Assembly: GCA_900547815.1 (NCBI GenBank)
Contig: URHY01000042.1
Location: forward strand, 1 to 19,339
From: an uncultured Solobacterium sp.
Lineage (GTDB): Bacteria; Bacillota_I; Bacilli_A; Erysipelotrichales; Erysipelotrichaceae
Reading direction: 5' to 3'
DNA: 19,339 nt
In this document: positions 1 to 7,085 of the stretch, piece by piece
Layout of the letters: each line of letters starts with the position of its first letter
How positions within the stretch are numbered: the first letter of the stretch is position 1
Program-made: the position numbers and the translations under genes
Notes under the pieces: model-generated
Seen by the model: only the letters and a program-made list of their open reading frames with translations
Told to the model about the DNA's origin: nothing
The model's database searches: none

Positions 1-57
1 TCAGCTACTAATGCTTCTTTTATTTTTTAGTTATACAAATTCTGCAAAGTTAAGGAT
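1..57 (-). repeat. Terminal repeat copy, left edge (inverted partner of 19217-19268)
   Basis: Read on the minus strand, this stretch starts TCCTTAACTTTGCA, continues GAATTTGTA, passes an A-rich segment and ends GAAGCATTAGTAGCTGA at the window edge. The same order of blocks occurs on the plus strand at 19217-19268. The first 23 bases differ by one position, and the A-rich middle differs in length. The two copies face outward from the window. It supplies the last codons of comEC, so it has probably replaced the natural end of that gene. It may be the end of an insertion sequence or another dispersed repeat. No transposase is visible. Confidence 0.7.
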
Positions 58-1797
58 ATATAAATTTTGTAATGTTTGTAACGTTTCTAAACTTGGATGA
101 TCATACTTATTCTTATAGCCTGCACTAATTAATGCAATCTTACAATCTAAAGAATCTAGAAAAGTAGAGTCTGAACTTGTGTTCGATCCATGATGTCCTA
201 TTTTGATTACATCGGCTTTTAAATCATAGCTATCCAGCAATTGTTTTTCAATTTCTTTACTCGCATCGCCCATAAAAAGATAGCTTAACTTATCATAAGT
301 GAAATAACTAATAATACTTGAATCATTTTCATCTTTAGCTTCTCTTTCAGAAAGAAGCAGATGAAACGGATACTTTACATTCACCTTTTCCTTTGAATCC
401 TTGATCACTTGTTTAATTTCAATCCTATCCTTCAAGCTTTCATAACCTCCACTATGATCAAAATCATCATGCGTTAGTATCAATGTATCAATGGTATGAA
501 TATTCTTGTTTTCTAAAAAAGGCATGATGATACGTTCTACATTATCTCGATATAGGCTTTGACCACAATCAATCATCACAACACTTTTATAAAAAGGTTC
601 TACAATGACACTACAATCGCCTTGACCTATATTTAATGTATAGACCTGAAAAAATGGATTACAAAAGACTTCCAAAAATGGAATCAGAATAATCAACAAA
701 TATTTCCATTTAAAATGTTTCAGGCATTGTATATAAACGATTATAAAGATAATGATAAATAAGAATTGTGGAGCATAGTGTATGGTTACGTTTGGAATTT
801 TAAATGATTTAAAACCCGAAATGAACATTCCCAACAGAAAGATTATTCCATAAAATTTTCTAAATAAATTAAAGAATAATAATGAAACTAGATTTACTTT
901 CTTAAAATACATAAACAAGATACTAATTAAAACTAGCTTTTGTACGATCCACTTATATTCTATACAAAAATAGGATACAAGCTGTAAAAGTACAGGTAGT
1001 ACAAAGGATATGGATAAGACTTGCGTAGGATAAAGAATGGAAAAGATAAGAATGGTAAATCCAATTTGATTCGATTTTGAAGTAAATAGAAAACGCGCTA
1101 TTTGATAAATAATAAATCGTGTTAATGAAAGAGTAAACACAAAGAAATAGCCAAAAAGTATACTTAGAACCAACAATACTTTTCGTATCTTTTTATCTTC
1201 GTATTTTCTTTTTAATAGATTTAGCACAATAAAATAAGCACTAATATATCCATAGCCTAGCATCGTATATATTTCATCAATGGAGTCATCATGAATACCA
1301 TAATATAAAGACAATAGCACCTTTGAATTCTTGCGATTCGATAAAAAATTATACAATCTTGATTTTAAAGAATGTGATTTCTTTATGACCTTTATGGATT
1401 TTGTTTTATAAAATATATTTTTAGAAGCATTATATTTTGTAAAACTAAAGAGTGAAAAATTATCATCTGTATGAATAGGTTCTAAAGAATCTACTTGTAT
1501 TTGATCTTTAAAATTTAAATTCAAATCACTTTGTACAAGTACCTTCATTCCGTTGTTTTCAGCTACATAATAACTTTGTTTGATTTCTTTTATGGTATAG
1601 ATTCCTTTTTCAGCTTCTTTACAAGGCTTGACTAGAAACATGGATAATATGGATAATGTGACAAAGAAAACAAGTATTCTTTTTTGTTGAAATCTCTCAT
1701 TTAAATACAATATAAAACAAAAACTAAAACATAAGATACAAAGAGGCTCTTTTAGAATGATATTGGCAAGAAAGCCAAGACTTACAATCAACATCAT
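31..1797 (-). CDS. comEC: ComEC/Rec2-type DNA uptake channel, C-terminus replaced
   Basis: Membrane channel that brings single-stranded DNA into the cell during competence. The N-terminus has hydrophobic helices and a soluble OB-like segment. The middle (about residues 180-380) is a run of membrane helices, the competence domain. From about residue 385 a metallo-beta-lactamase-like domain follows, with LNIGQGDCS, THDDFDHSGG, a MGDAS turn and GHHGSNTSS all visible. It overlaps the comEA stop as ATGA, so the two are translationally coupled. At 588 residues it is short for the family. After the HPSLETL motif, where relatives usually continue for some 30-40 residues, it ends with YILNFAEFV encoded by the edge repeat. 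That truncation is inferred. Two adjacent ATGs are possible starts. Confidence 0.9.
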   Translation of the reverse strand: MMLIVSLGFLANIILKEPLCILCFSFCFILYLNERFQQKRILVFFVTLSILSMFLVKPCKEAEKGIYTIKEIKQSYYVAENNGMKVLVQSDLNLNFKDQIQVDSLEPIHTDDNFSLFSFTKYNASKNIFYKTKSIKVIKKSHSLKSRLYNFLSNRKNSKVLLSLYYGIHDDSIDEIYTMLGYGYISAYFIVLNLLKRKYEDKKIRKVLLVLSILFGYFFVFTLSLTRFIIYQIARFLFTSKSNQIGFTILIFSILYPTQVLSISFVLPVLLQLVSYFCIEYKWIVQKLVLISILFMYFKKVNLVSLLFFNLFRKFYGIIFLLGMFISGFKSFKIPNVTIHYAPQFLFIIIFIIVYIQCLKHFKWKYLLIILIPFLEVFCNPFFQVYTLNIGQGDCSVIVEPFYKSVVMIDCGQSLYRDNVERIIMPFLENKNIHTIDTLILTHDDFDHSGGYESLKDRIEIKQVIKDSKEKVNVKYPFHLLLSEREAKDENDSSIISYFTYDKLSYLFMGDASKEIEKQLLDSYDLKADVIKIGHHGSNTSSDSTFLDSLDCKIALISAGYKNKYDHPSLETLQTLQNLYILNFAEFV

Positions 1798-2270
1798 AGG
1801 CAGATCTTATCCTGGATCTTATTGAATAAAGCTTCACCAATCCCTTTTACGTCTTTAATTTGTTCTAAAGTTTGAAATGTAGAGGATTCTCTATAATCAA
1901 TAATTCTTTGAGCAATGCTTGGACCAATGCCAGGAAGAGTTTGAAGTTCTTCTTTTGTCGCACTGTTTAAAGAGATAAGTTTGATTTCTTTGATTTTTGG
2001 AATAACCACCACATCTTGATCTTGAAGAATATGAGTAAAACTAATTCTTGAAGTATCTGCATTTTCTAATAAAGGTCCACTTCTCTTAATAAGTTTGGAA
2101 ATAGAGCTATTTCGTTTGAGTGTATAAACACCAGGATTCGAAATAGCGCCTTTGATTTCGACTTCCATTAATGTGGGTTTAGCCAATTTAAGATCGATTG
2201 GCGTATATCGGTTAAAGCATGTAAAGACAAAGAAAATGATGGCACAAAAAAAGAGAAGAGTTCGCTTCAT
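1794..2270 (-). CDS. comEA: ComEA competence DNA receptor
   Basis: Membrane-anchored double-stranded DNA receptor that hands DNA to ComEC. The N-terminus has one hydrophobic anchor (about residues 4-20). A SLBB-like domain follows, with a VEIKGAISNPGVY core, then a C-terminal helix-hairpin-helix pair with NSATKEELQTLPGIGPSIA and KGIGEALFNKI, typical of ComEA. I choose the ATG at 2270 because AAGGGTG lies a good distance upstream. A GTG three codons earlier (2279) overlaps that ribosome site. It lies 42 bases after greA with no clear terminator between, so read-through from greA is possible. Its stop overlaps the comEC start. Confidence 0.92.
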   Translation of the reverse strand: MKRTLLFFCAIIFFVFTCFNRYTPIDLKLAKPTLMEVEIKGAISNPGVYTLKRNSSISKLIKRSGPLLENADTSRISFTHILQDQDVVVIPKIKEIKLISLNSATKEELQTLPGIGPSIAQRIIDYRESSTFQTLEQIKDVKGIGEALFNKIQDKICL

Positions 2271-2312
2271 AAATATCACCCTTCTCTTATACGTTATTTT
2301 TTGATGTTTTTT

Positions 2313-2801
2313 TTACTTAATTTCTAAAATTTTAACATCATAAGGTTCTTCAACACGTTTTACAGTACAAACATCTCCCACTTTGCTATCCATAATAGCT
2401 TCAGCAAGTGGAGTCGTGTTTGAAAGCTTCCCATTGAATGGATCTGCTTCAATTGTACCAACAATATTGAATGTTACTTCTTGATTGTCTGATAAATCTA
2501 AGATTTTTACAGTTGAACCTAATTTAACAACATTCTTTTTCTTTGTATTTTCCGCACTATCCGCTTCGGTAATGATTTCAGCATTTTTGATCATTGCCTC
2601 CAATTCACGAATACGACCTTCAACTTGTGCCTGATGTTCTCTGGCTGCATCATAGTCGGCGTTTTCAGACAAGTCACCTTGTGCACGAGCTTCCTGCAAC
2701 TCAACGATAACTTCCTGACGAACTTTATGAACTAGGTTTTCATGTTCATTGACTAAATCATTATAACCTTCTTGGGTAACGTAAAATTTTTCATTTGCCA
2801 T
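2313..2801 (-). CDS. greA: Transcription elongation factor GreA
   Basis: Stimulates cleavage of backtracked RNA by RNA polymerase. The 162-residue length is normal. The N-terminal coiled coil holds the conserved tip GDLSENADYDAA with the acidic residues that enter the polymerase secondary channel. The C-terminal FKBP-like domain includes VKLGSTVKI, NTTPLAEAIM and VGDVCTV. The start is supported by AAGGAG nine bases upstream. It has its own consensus promoter immediately after mltG. Confidence 0.97.
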   Translation of the reverse strand: MANEKFYVTQEGYNDLVNEHENLVHKVRQEVIVELQEARAQGDLSENADYDAAREHQAQVEGRIRELEAMIKNAEIITEADSAENTKKKNVVKLGSTVKILDLSDNQEVTFNIVGTIEADPFNGKLSNTTPLAEAIMDSKVGDVCTVKRVEEPYDVKILEIK

Positions 2802-2832
2802 GTGGTATCACTCCTTGTATTTAGCAACAAAA

Positions 2833-2860
2833 ATTATAGCATAATCCTTAAATTATGCAA
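2833..2860 (-). promoter_or_regulatory. greA promoter
   Basis: On the minus strand: -35 TTGCAT, a 16-base spacer, an extended TGC and -10 TATAAT, followed by AAGGAG and the greA ATG. The spacer and part of the -35 form an inverted repeat (see 2839-2858). Confidence 0.75.
2839..2858 (-). terminator. Inverted repeat between mltG and greA
   Basis: GCATAAT and ATTATGC arms (7 bp, 6-base loop) lie just after the mltG stop and are followed on the minus strand by TATAATTTTTG. It could weakly terminate mltG transcripts, but it coincides exactly with the greA promoter spacer and could equally be an operator. Confidence 0.35.
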
Positions 2861-2867
2861 AACATTG

Positions 2868-3956
2868 TTACAGATTTAATCCTAATTCTTTGCAAATCTG
2901 TAAATGTTCTTCATATGTTTTAGAATAGTGGACTTTACCATCAACCTTATTATAGATATCCGCCGCAAAGAACAGATAATCTGTATGTTTTGGAGAAAGT
3001 ACAGCCTTGATGGCTTCTTCTCCAGGATTTAAGATAGGGCCAATTGGTAAGCCCTCATTTAAATACGTATTGTATGGAGATTCCACTTCTGCATTGGTTT
3101 CACAATCTTGAGGATCACTAAAATCATCATATAAAGCATAACAAACAGTAACACTAGACTGTAATTTCATACCTTGCTCTAAACGATTGTAGAAAACACC
3201 CGCAATTGTTTCCATATCTTTTTTTGAACTCGCTTCAAATTGTACAACACTAGCCAAGCTCATGACTTGTTGTACGGAATAGCCACTCTTTTCAAATGCT
3301 TCCTTATTTTCTTTATACATCACATCAAAACGATCTAATAAGATACGCGTAATGTCATCAATGGAATCATCTTTCTCCAAATAATATGTATCCGGGAATA
3401 AATACCCTTCTAATTTTACTTTATAATTTGAATTATTTAAATCATCCACATTGATAAAAGAATAATCTTTAGCGAGTTTTTGAATATAGGAAATATCATT
3501 CCATTGATTTAAAATTTCTTCTGCCGAATACTTACCATCATATATGCTTGATATTTCAGCCGCAATTTCCTTGGCCCATTTCCCTTCCGGTACTTTCAAT
3601 ACAATCGTATCTCTTTTTAGCTTTGTGCTATCTTGAATATACGCTAAAATATTCTTTACACTCATGCCATTATTTAATTCAAAGGTTCCAGCCACAAAAT
3701 TTGTGTTGTGACTCATTTTCGCATAAAGCTCTACAACCTTCGCATTTGAAATCAAACCTTCTTTTTCAAGATCTTCTGCAACTGTATCTACTGTTTGACC
3801 ACTCTCAATGGTAAATACTACATTTTTATCCCCGTTGCCCGTACTTGACAAGCCTTTTTTTACTACAAAAACACTCGCAAGACCAGCGATAATTAAAATA
3901 CATACAACGACTACGAAAACAACTCTTACAGAATTGATTTTTCGCCTAGTCGGCAT
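2868..3956 (-). CDS. mltG: Endolytic murein transglycosylase MltG (YceG-like)
   Basis: Membrane-anchored enzyme that cleaves nascent glycan strands and is thought to set their length. One N-terminal membrane helix (VVFVVVVCILIIAGLASVFVV) precedes a LysM-like segment (ESGQTVDTVAEDL). The YceG catalytic domain carries GYLFPDTYYL, GVFYNRLEQGMKLQSSVTV and SPYNTYLNEGLPIGPILNPG. In the usual (V/I)EKE catalytic stretch this protein reads VQFE: the first glutamate is glutamine and the second is kept. I choose the ATG at 3956, with GAGG nine bases upstream. It overlaps the end of the DUF1292 gene by 11 bases, so the two are translationally coupled. A run of in-frame TTG/ATG codons extends to 3974. Confidence 0.93.
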   Translation of the reverse strand: MPTRRKINSVRVVFVVVVCILIIAGLASVFVVKKGLSSTGNGDKNVVFTIESGQTVDTVAEDLEKEGLISNAKVVELYAKMSHNTNFVAGTFELNNGMSVKNILAYIQDSTKLKRDTIVLKVPEGKWAKEIAAEISSIYDGKYSAEEILNQWNDISYIQKLAKDYSFINVDDLNNSNYKVKLEGYLFPDTYYLEKDDSIDDITRILLDRFDVMYKENKEAFEKSGYSVQQVMSLASVVQFEASSKKDMETIAGVFYNRLEQGMKLQSSVTVCYALYDDFSDPQDCETNAEVESPYNTYLNEGLPIGPILNPGEEAIKAVLSPKHTDYLFFAADIYNKVDGKVHYSKTYEEHLQICKELGLNL

Positions 3957-4203
3957 TTTCCTCATCCTCAACAAAAGTGTTGATTACTTCTTCAACCATT
4001 TCCCATTCTTCATCTGTTTCAATTGGGATCAATTGGCCCTTGTCATCATAACGGCTCGCGAATACTTCACCCTCATCATTATCTGGATCTTGGAAAACAA
4101 CATATTGACATCCTGTTTCATCACTATCAAAAGTGAATAAAATTGTCATCTTTTTTTCGTTTCCATCTTCATCATAAACATATAAACTATTTGAATCTAA
4201 CAT
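3946..4203 (-). CDS. DUF1292 family protein (YrzB-like)
   Basis: Small acidic cytosolic protein of 85 residues and unknown function. It matches DUF1292 through its Val-Tyr-Asp-Glu-Asp-Gly-Asn start, the ILFTFDSDETGCQYVVFQ core and the acidic EEWEMVEEV tail. In Firmicutes it commonly lies between ruvX and mltG, as here. AAAGGAAG precedes the ATG. It follows ruvX after 32 bases and overlaps mltG by 11 bases. Confidence 0.9.
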   Translation of the reverse strand: MLDSNSLYVYDEDGNEKKMTILFTFDSDETGCQYVVFQDPDNDEGEVFASRYDDKGQLIPIETDEEWEMVEEVINTFVEDEENAD

Positions 4204-4235
4204 ACATTACTTCCTTTCAAAAATAAAGGAGGACA

Positions 4236-4661
4236 TTAAAATCCCCCGTTTTGTCTGTCCAAAAAACTCTGTAAAATTTGAACGGCAGCCATCTGATCAA
4301 TTACTTTTTTACGTTTCTTACGCGAAACATCCCCCTGAAGCAAGATCTTTTCAGCTGCGACCGTTGTAAGTCGCTCATCCCATAGATGAACTTTAATACC
4401 CGAAGACTCTAATTTCTTGGCAAATTCACAAGATATTTCGCCACGAATTCCTATATCTCCATTCATGTGCTTTGGCAAGCCTAAAACTACTTCTTTGACT
4501 TTATTTTCATTTAATAGCTTCAAAACTTCTTCTAAACAAGCATCATAATCATCCGATTCAAAACGAACTGTAGTTAAAGCACGACAAGTGATATGCAACG
4601 CATCACAAATCGATACACCACATGTTTTCGAACCAAGATCTAAACCAATAATACGATCCAT
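4236..4661 (-). CDS. ruvX: RuvX/YqgF putative pre-16S rRNA nuclease and resolvase-like protein
   Basis: RNase H-fold nuclease of 141 residues linked to 16S rRNA 5' maturation and resolvase-like activity. Visible motifs are GLDLGSKTCGV near the N-terminus, VVLGLPKHMNG in the middle, LWDERLTT and the C-terminal IDQMAA that completes the acidic active site. Its ATG overlaps the ireB stop as TAATG. Confidence 0.96.
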   Translation of the reverse strand: MDRIIGLDLGSKTCGVSICDALHITCRALTTVRFESDDYDACLEEVLKLLNENKVKEVVLGLPKHMNGDIGIRGEISCEFAKKLESSGIKVHLWDERLTTVAAEKILLQGDVSRKKRKKVIDQMAAVQILQSFLDRQNGGF

Positions 4662-4912
4662 TATTTATCCAAATATGCACGTACTAATTCTTCAATGATT
4701 TCATAACGTTCAATCTTTTGGATCAAGTTACGAGCATTCTTGTGAGAAGAAATGTACGCAGGATCATTACTGATCAAGTAACCAGCAATCTGATTTTCTG
4801 AATTATAACCACGTTCTTCCAAAGCATCACTTACTTCACGAAGAATCATCTTGATATTCTCACGACGAATCTCTTCCGTAGTAAATGTCATTGTTTCGGT
4901 AATGTCTTTCAT
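4661..4912 (-). CDS. ireB: IreB family regulatory phosphoprotein (UPF0297)
   Basis: Small 83-residue protein. In enterococci IreB is a substrate of the Ser/Thr kinase IreK that affects cephalosporin tolerance. The N-terminal TMTFTTEEI stretch carries the threonines phosphorylated in relatives, and [17 protein letters not shown] with [13 protein letters not shown] is typical. AAGGAG precedes the ATG. A TATAAT -10 box at 4939-4944 with a weak -35 is the likely promoter of the ireB-ruvX-DUF1292-mltG operon. The alaS gene often found upstream in Firmicutes is replaced here by the exporter operon. Confidence 0.95.
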   Translation of the reverse strand: MKDITETMTFTTEEIRRENIKMILREVSDALEERGYNSENQIAGYLISNDPAYISSHKNARNLIQKIERYEIIEELVRAYLDK

Positions 4913-4982
4913 AATTTCACACTCCTTAACATATTTTTATTATATATGAATCCAAATCAAAAAGAAAGCGATTTAGCACAAA

Positions 4983-5007
4983 ATGTGGGGTGCTACACAC
5001 CCCACAT
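4983..5007 (-). terminator. Terminator closing the MarR/ABC operon
   Basis: A perfect 10-bp stem, ATGTGGGGTG with CACCCCACAT, around a 5-base loop. On the minus strand it is followed by TTTTGTG. The stop codon of the small gene at 4993-5244 lies in the loop, so the stem's 5' arm is translated. Confidence 0.85.
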
Positions 5008-5244
5008 ACAATAAATACTATCACTTTTTTGTTGAATATCCTCTAAAATAAAGATCCATTTCGAACAAGCAGAAAGATTTTGTTTCCTATTCTTTACTTC
5101 GACAATCGTTTCAATTTGGATTTGAAGCATTCTTCTTTCAAAATCCTCATACGACTTATTTTCTACATCCAACCCAAATAAATCATACATTAACTGAAAT
5201 TCATTATCTTTTATTAAATTCAAGTCAACTACGATTTTTCGCAT
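4993..5244 (-). CDS. Small hypothetical protein, last gene of the exporter operon
   Basis: I do not recognise this 83-residue protein. It starts MRKIVVDLNLI and has an amphipathic, charged middle (SYEDFERRMLQIQIETIVEV), no membrane helix and no signal peptide. Three cysteines lie in its C-terminal half. The start codon is two bases after the stop of the second transporter gene, so it is co-transcribed and probably translationally coupled. The terminator stem at 4983-5007 overlaps its last codons. Its position suggests a link to the exporter, but nothing in the sequence shows one. Confidence 0.7.
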   Translation of the reverse strand: MRKIVVDLNLIKDNEFQLMYDLFGLDVENKSYEDFERRMLQIQIETIVEVKNRKQNLSACSKWIFILEDIQQKSDSIYCMWGV

Positions 5245-5246
5245 AC

Positions 5247-7085
5247 TTAAGCCTCTTCAAATTGCGCATTGTATAACTTCGTATAGAAGCCATTACGCTT
5301 CATCAATTCATTGTGACTTCCTACTTCTACAATATCTCCATGATCCATCACAATAATATTATCCGCATCACGAATCGTAGATAGACGGTGCGCAATCACA
5401 AAACTCGTACGCCCCTTCATCAGTTCATCCATACCCTTTTGAATCAAGACTTCCGTACGTGTATCAACACTGCTTGTAGCTTCATCTAAAATCAAGATTT
5501 TTGGATCTGCCAAGAAAGCACGAGCAATCGTTAATAATTGTCTTTGTCCTTGACTAATATTGCTTGAAGACTCATTTAATACTGTATCATACCCATGATC
5601 TAAAGTATGAATAAAGTGATCGACATGAGCTGCTTTTGCGGCAGCAACCACTTGTTCATCCGTTGCATCCGGCTTACCAAAACGTAAATTTTCTAGAATA
5701 CTACCCTCAAATAGCCAAGCATCCTGTAAGACCATACCCACCATATTACGCAAGCTACTTCTTGTATACTCTGTAATATTGTGTCCATCAATATAAATAC
5801 TTCCTGAATTTAATTCATAGAAACGCATCAACAATTTGACAATCGTTGTTTTTCCAGCTCCTGTAGGACCTACAATAGCCGTAGTTTGTCCAGGCTTGAT
5901 ATACATTGAAAAATCATTGATGATAATCTTATTTGGATCATATCCAAAACATACATTTTCAAAAGTAACTTGTCCTTGTACATCGTTTAATACAACTGGA
6001 TTTTTCGCATCTTGAATCTCCTCTTCGCTTGCCAAGAATTCAAATACACGCTCTGCAGCCGCCGCTGTACTTTGAAGCATATTCATCGATTGCGAGATTT
6101 GCGAAATAGGTTGAGTAAAGTTTCTTGTATAGGTAATAAAAGATTGAATATCCCCCACGGCAATTTCTCCATGAATCGTTAAATATCCACCTAATATACA
6201 TACGCCCACATAGCCTAAGTTACCAATTAAATTTGTCAAAGGCATCATCAACCCAGATAAAAATTGACTTTTCCAAGCACTCGTATACAATTGATCATTA
6301 TATTCTTTAAAAGTACGCAAAGAATCTTCTTCACCATTAAAAGCTTTCACAATCGTATGGGCTGAATACATCTCTTCAATATGACCATTGACTAACCCTA
6401 ATGATTTTTGTTGAGCTTTAAAATAACGCTGAGATTTCTTTACAACAACCATAACTAAAACTAGACTTAAAGGAATAACCACCAAAGCTAATAGTGTCAT
6501 CTTCCATGAAATACTAAGCATCATTACTAAAAAACCAATAATTTGTACAAAGCTAGATACCATTGTCGATAAAGATTGGTTTAAAGATTGAACCAATGTA
6601 TCTACATCGTTGGTAAATCTTGAAAGAATATCTCCATGACTATTTTTATCAAAATAGGAAAGTGGCAATCGATCAATCTTTTGATTCATTTCCTTACGAA
6701 GTTGATACCCCATCTTATTGGAAACACCACTCATCAACCAGCCTTGTAAATATGAGAAGGCTGTACTCATGGCATAGATAGCTAATAATAAAGCACATGT
6801 TTTTTGGATCGCATCAAAATCAATGCCACCCTTACCTTGTACTTTATTCATAAAGCCTTGTGCAATTTCAGTAATAATATTTCCTTGAATCTTTGGCCCA
6901 ATCACCATGATACAAACGGATACAACAGCACAAAGAATACCAATTATAAATGAGAATTTAAATGGTTTTATATAGTTTAAAAGCTTCTTCATTGTTCCCT
7001 TGAAGTCTTTTGCCTTTTCACCACCGCCACGCATACCATGGCCCATAGGACCTCTTGGACGATTATTTTGTTTCTGATTAGACAT
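5247..7085 (-). CDS. Heterodimeric multidrug ABC exporter, catalytic-site subunit
   Basis: Half-transporter of about 612 residues with six membrane helices (about residues 45-340) and a C-terminal ATPase. Visible motifs are Walker A GPTGAGKTT (about 406-414), Q-loop VLQDAW, signature NISQGQRQ, Walker B ILILDEATSS with the catalytic Glu, and H-loop IAHRLS. The signature is degenerate (SQGQ instead of SGGQ), as in one partner of BmrC/BmrD- or LmrC/LmrD-type heterodimers. I choose the ATG at 7085: AAAGGAGG lies nine bases upstream and the start overlaps the partner's stop by eight bases. The Gly/Arg-rich N-terminal tail (RPRGPMGHGMRGGG) is a frequent feature of this subunit. The transported drug cannot be told from sequence. 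Confidence 0.93.
   Translation of the reverse strand: MSNQKQNNRPRGPMGHGMRGGGEKAKDFKGTMKKLLNYIKPFKFSFIIGILCAVVSVCIMVIGPKIQGNIITEIAQGFMNKVQGKGGIDFDAIQKTCALLLAIYAMSTAFSYLQGWLMSGVSNKMGYQLRKEMNQKIDRLPLSYFDKNSHGDILSRFTNDVDTLVQSLNQSLSTMVSSFVQIIGFLVMMLSISWKMTLLALVVIPLSLVLVMVVVKKSQRYFKAQQKSLGLVNGHIEEMYSAHTIVKAFNGEEDSLRTFKEYNDQLYTSAWKSQFLSGLMMPLTNLIGNLGYVGVCILGGYLTIHGEIAVGDIQSFITYTRNFTQPISQISQSMNMLQSTAAAAERVFEFLASEEEIQDAKNPVVLNDVQGQVTFENVCFGYDPNKIIINDFSMYIKPGQTTAIVGPTGAGKTTIVKLLMRFYELNSGSIYIDGHNITEYTRSSLRNMVGMVLQDAWLFEGSILENLRFGKPDATDEQVVAAAKAAHVDHFIHTLDHGYDTVLNESSSNISQGQRQLLTIARAFLADPKILILDEATSSVDTRTEVLIQKGMDELMKGRTSFVIAHRLSTIRDADNIIVMDHGDIVEVGSHNELMKRNGFYTKLYNAQFEEA

Noticed and set aside
3548..4140. 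Plus-strand open frames across mltG and the DUF1292 gene
   Set aside because: They lie antisense to well-identified genes, and their Ser/Leu/Phe-rich content is typical of shadow frames.
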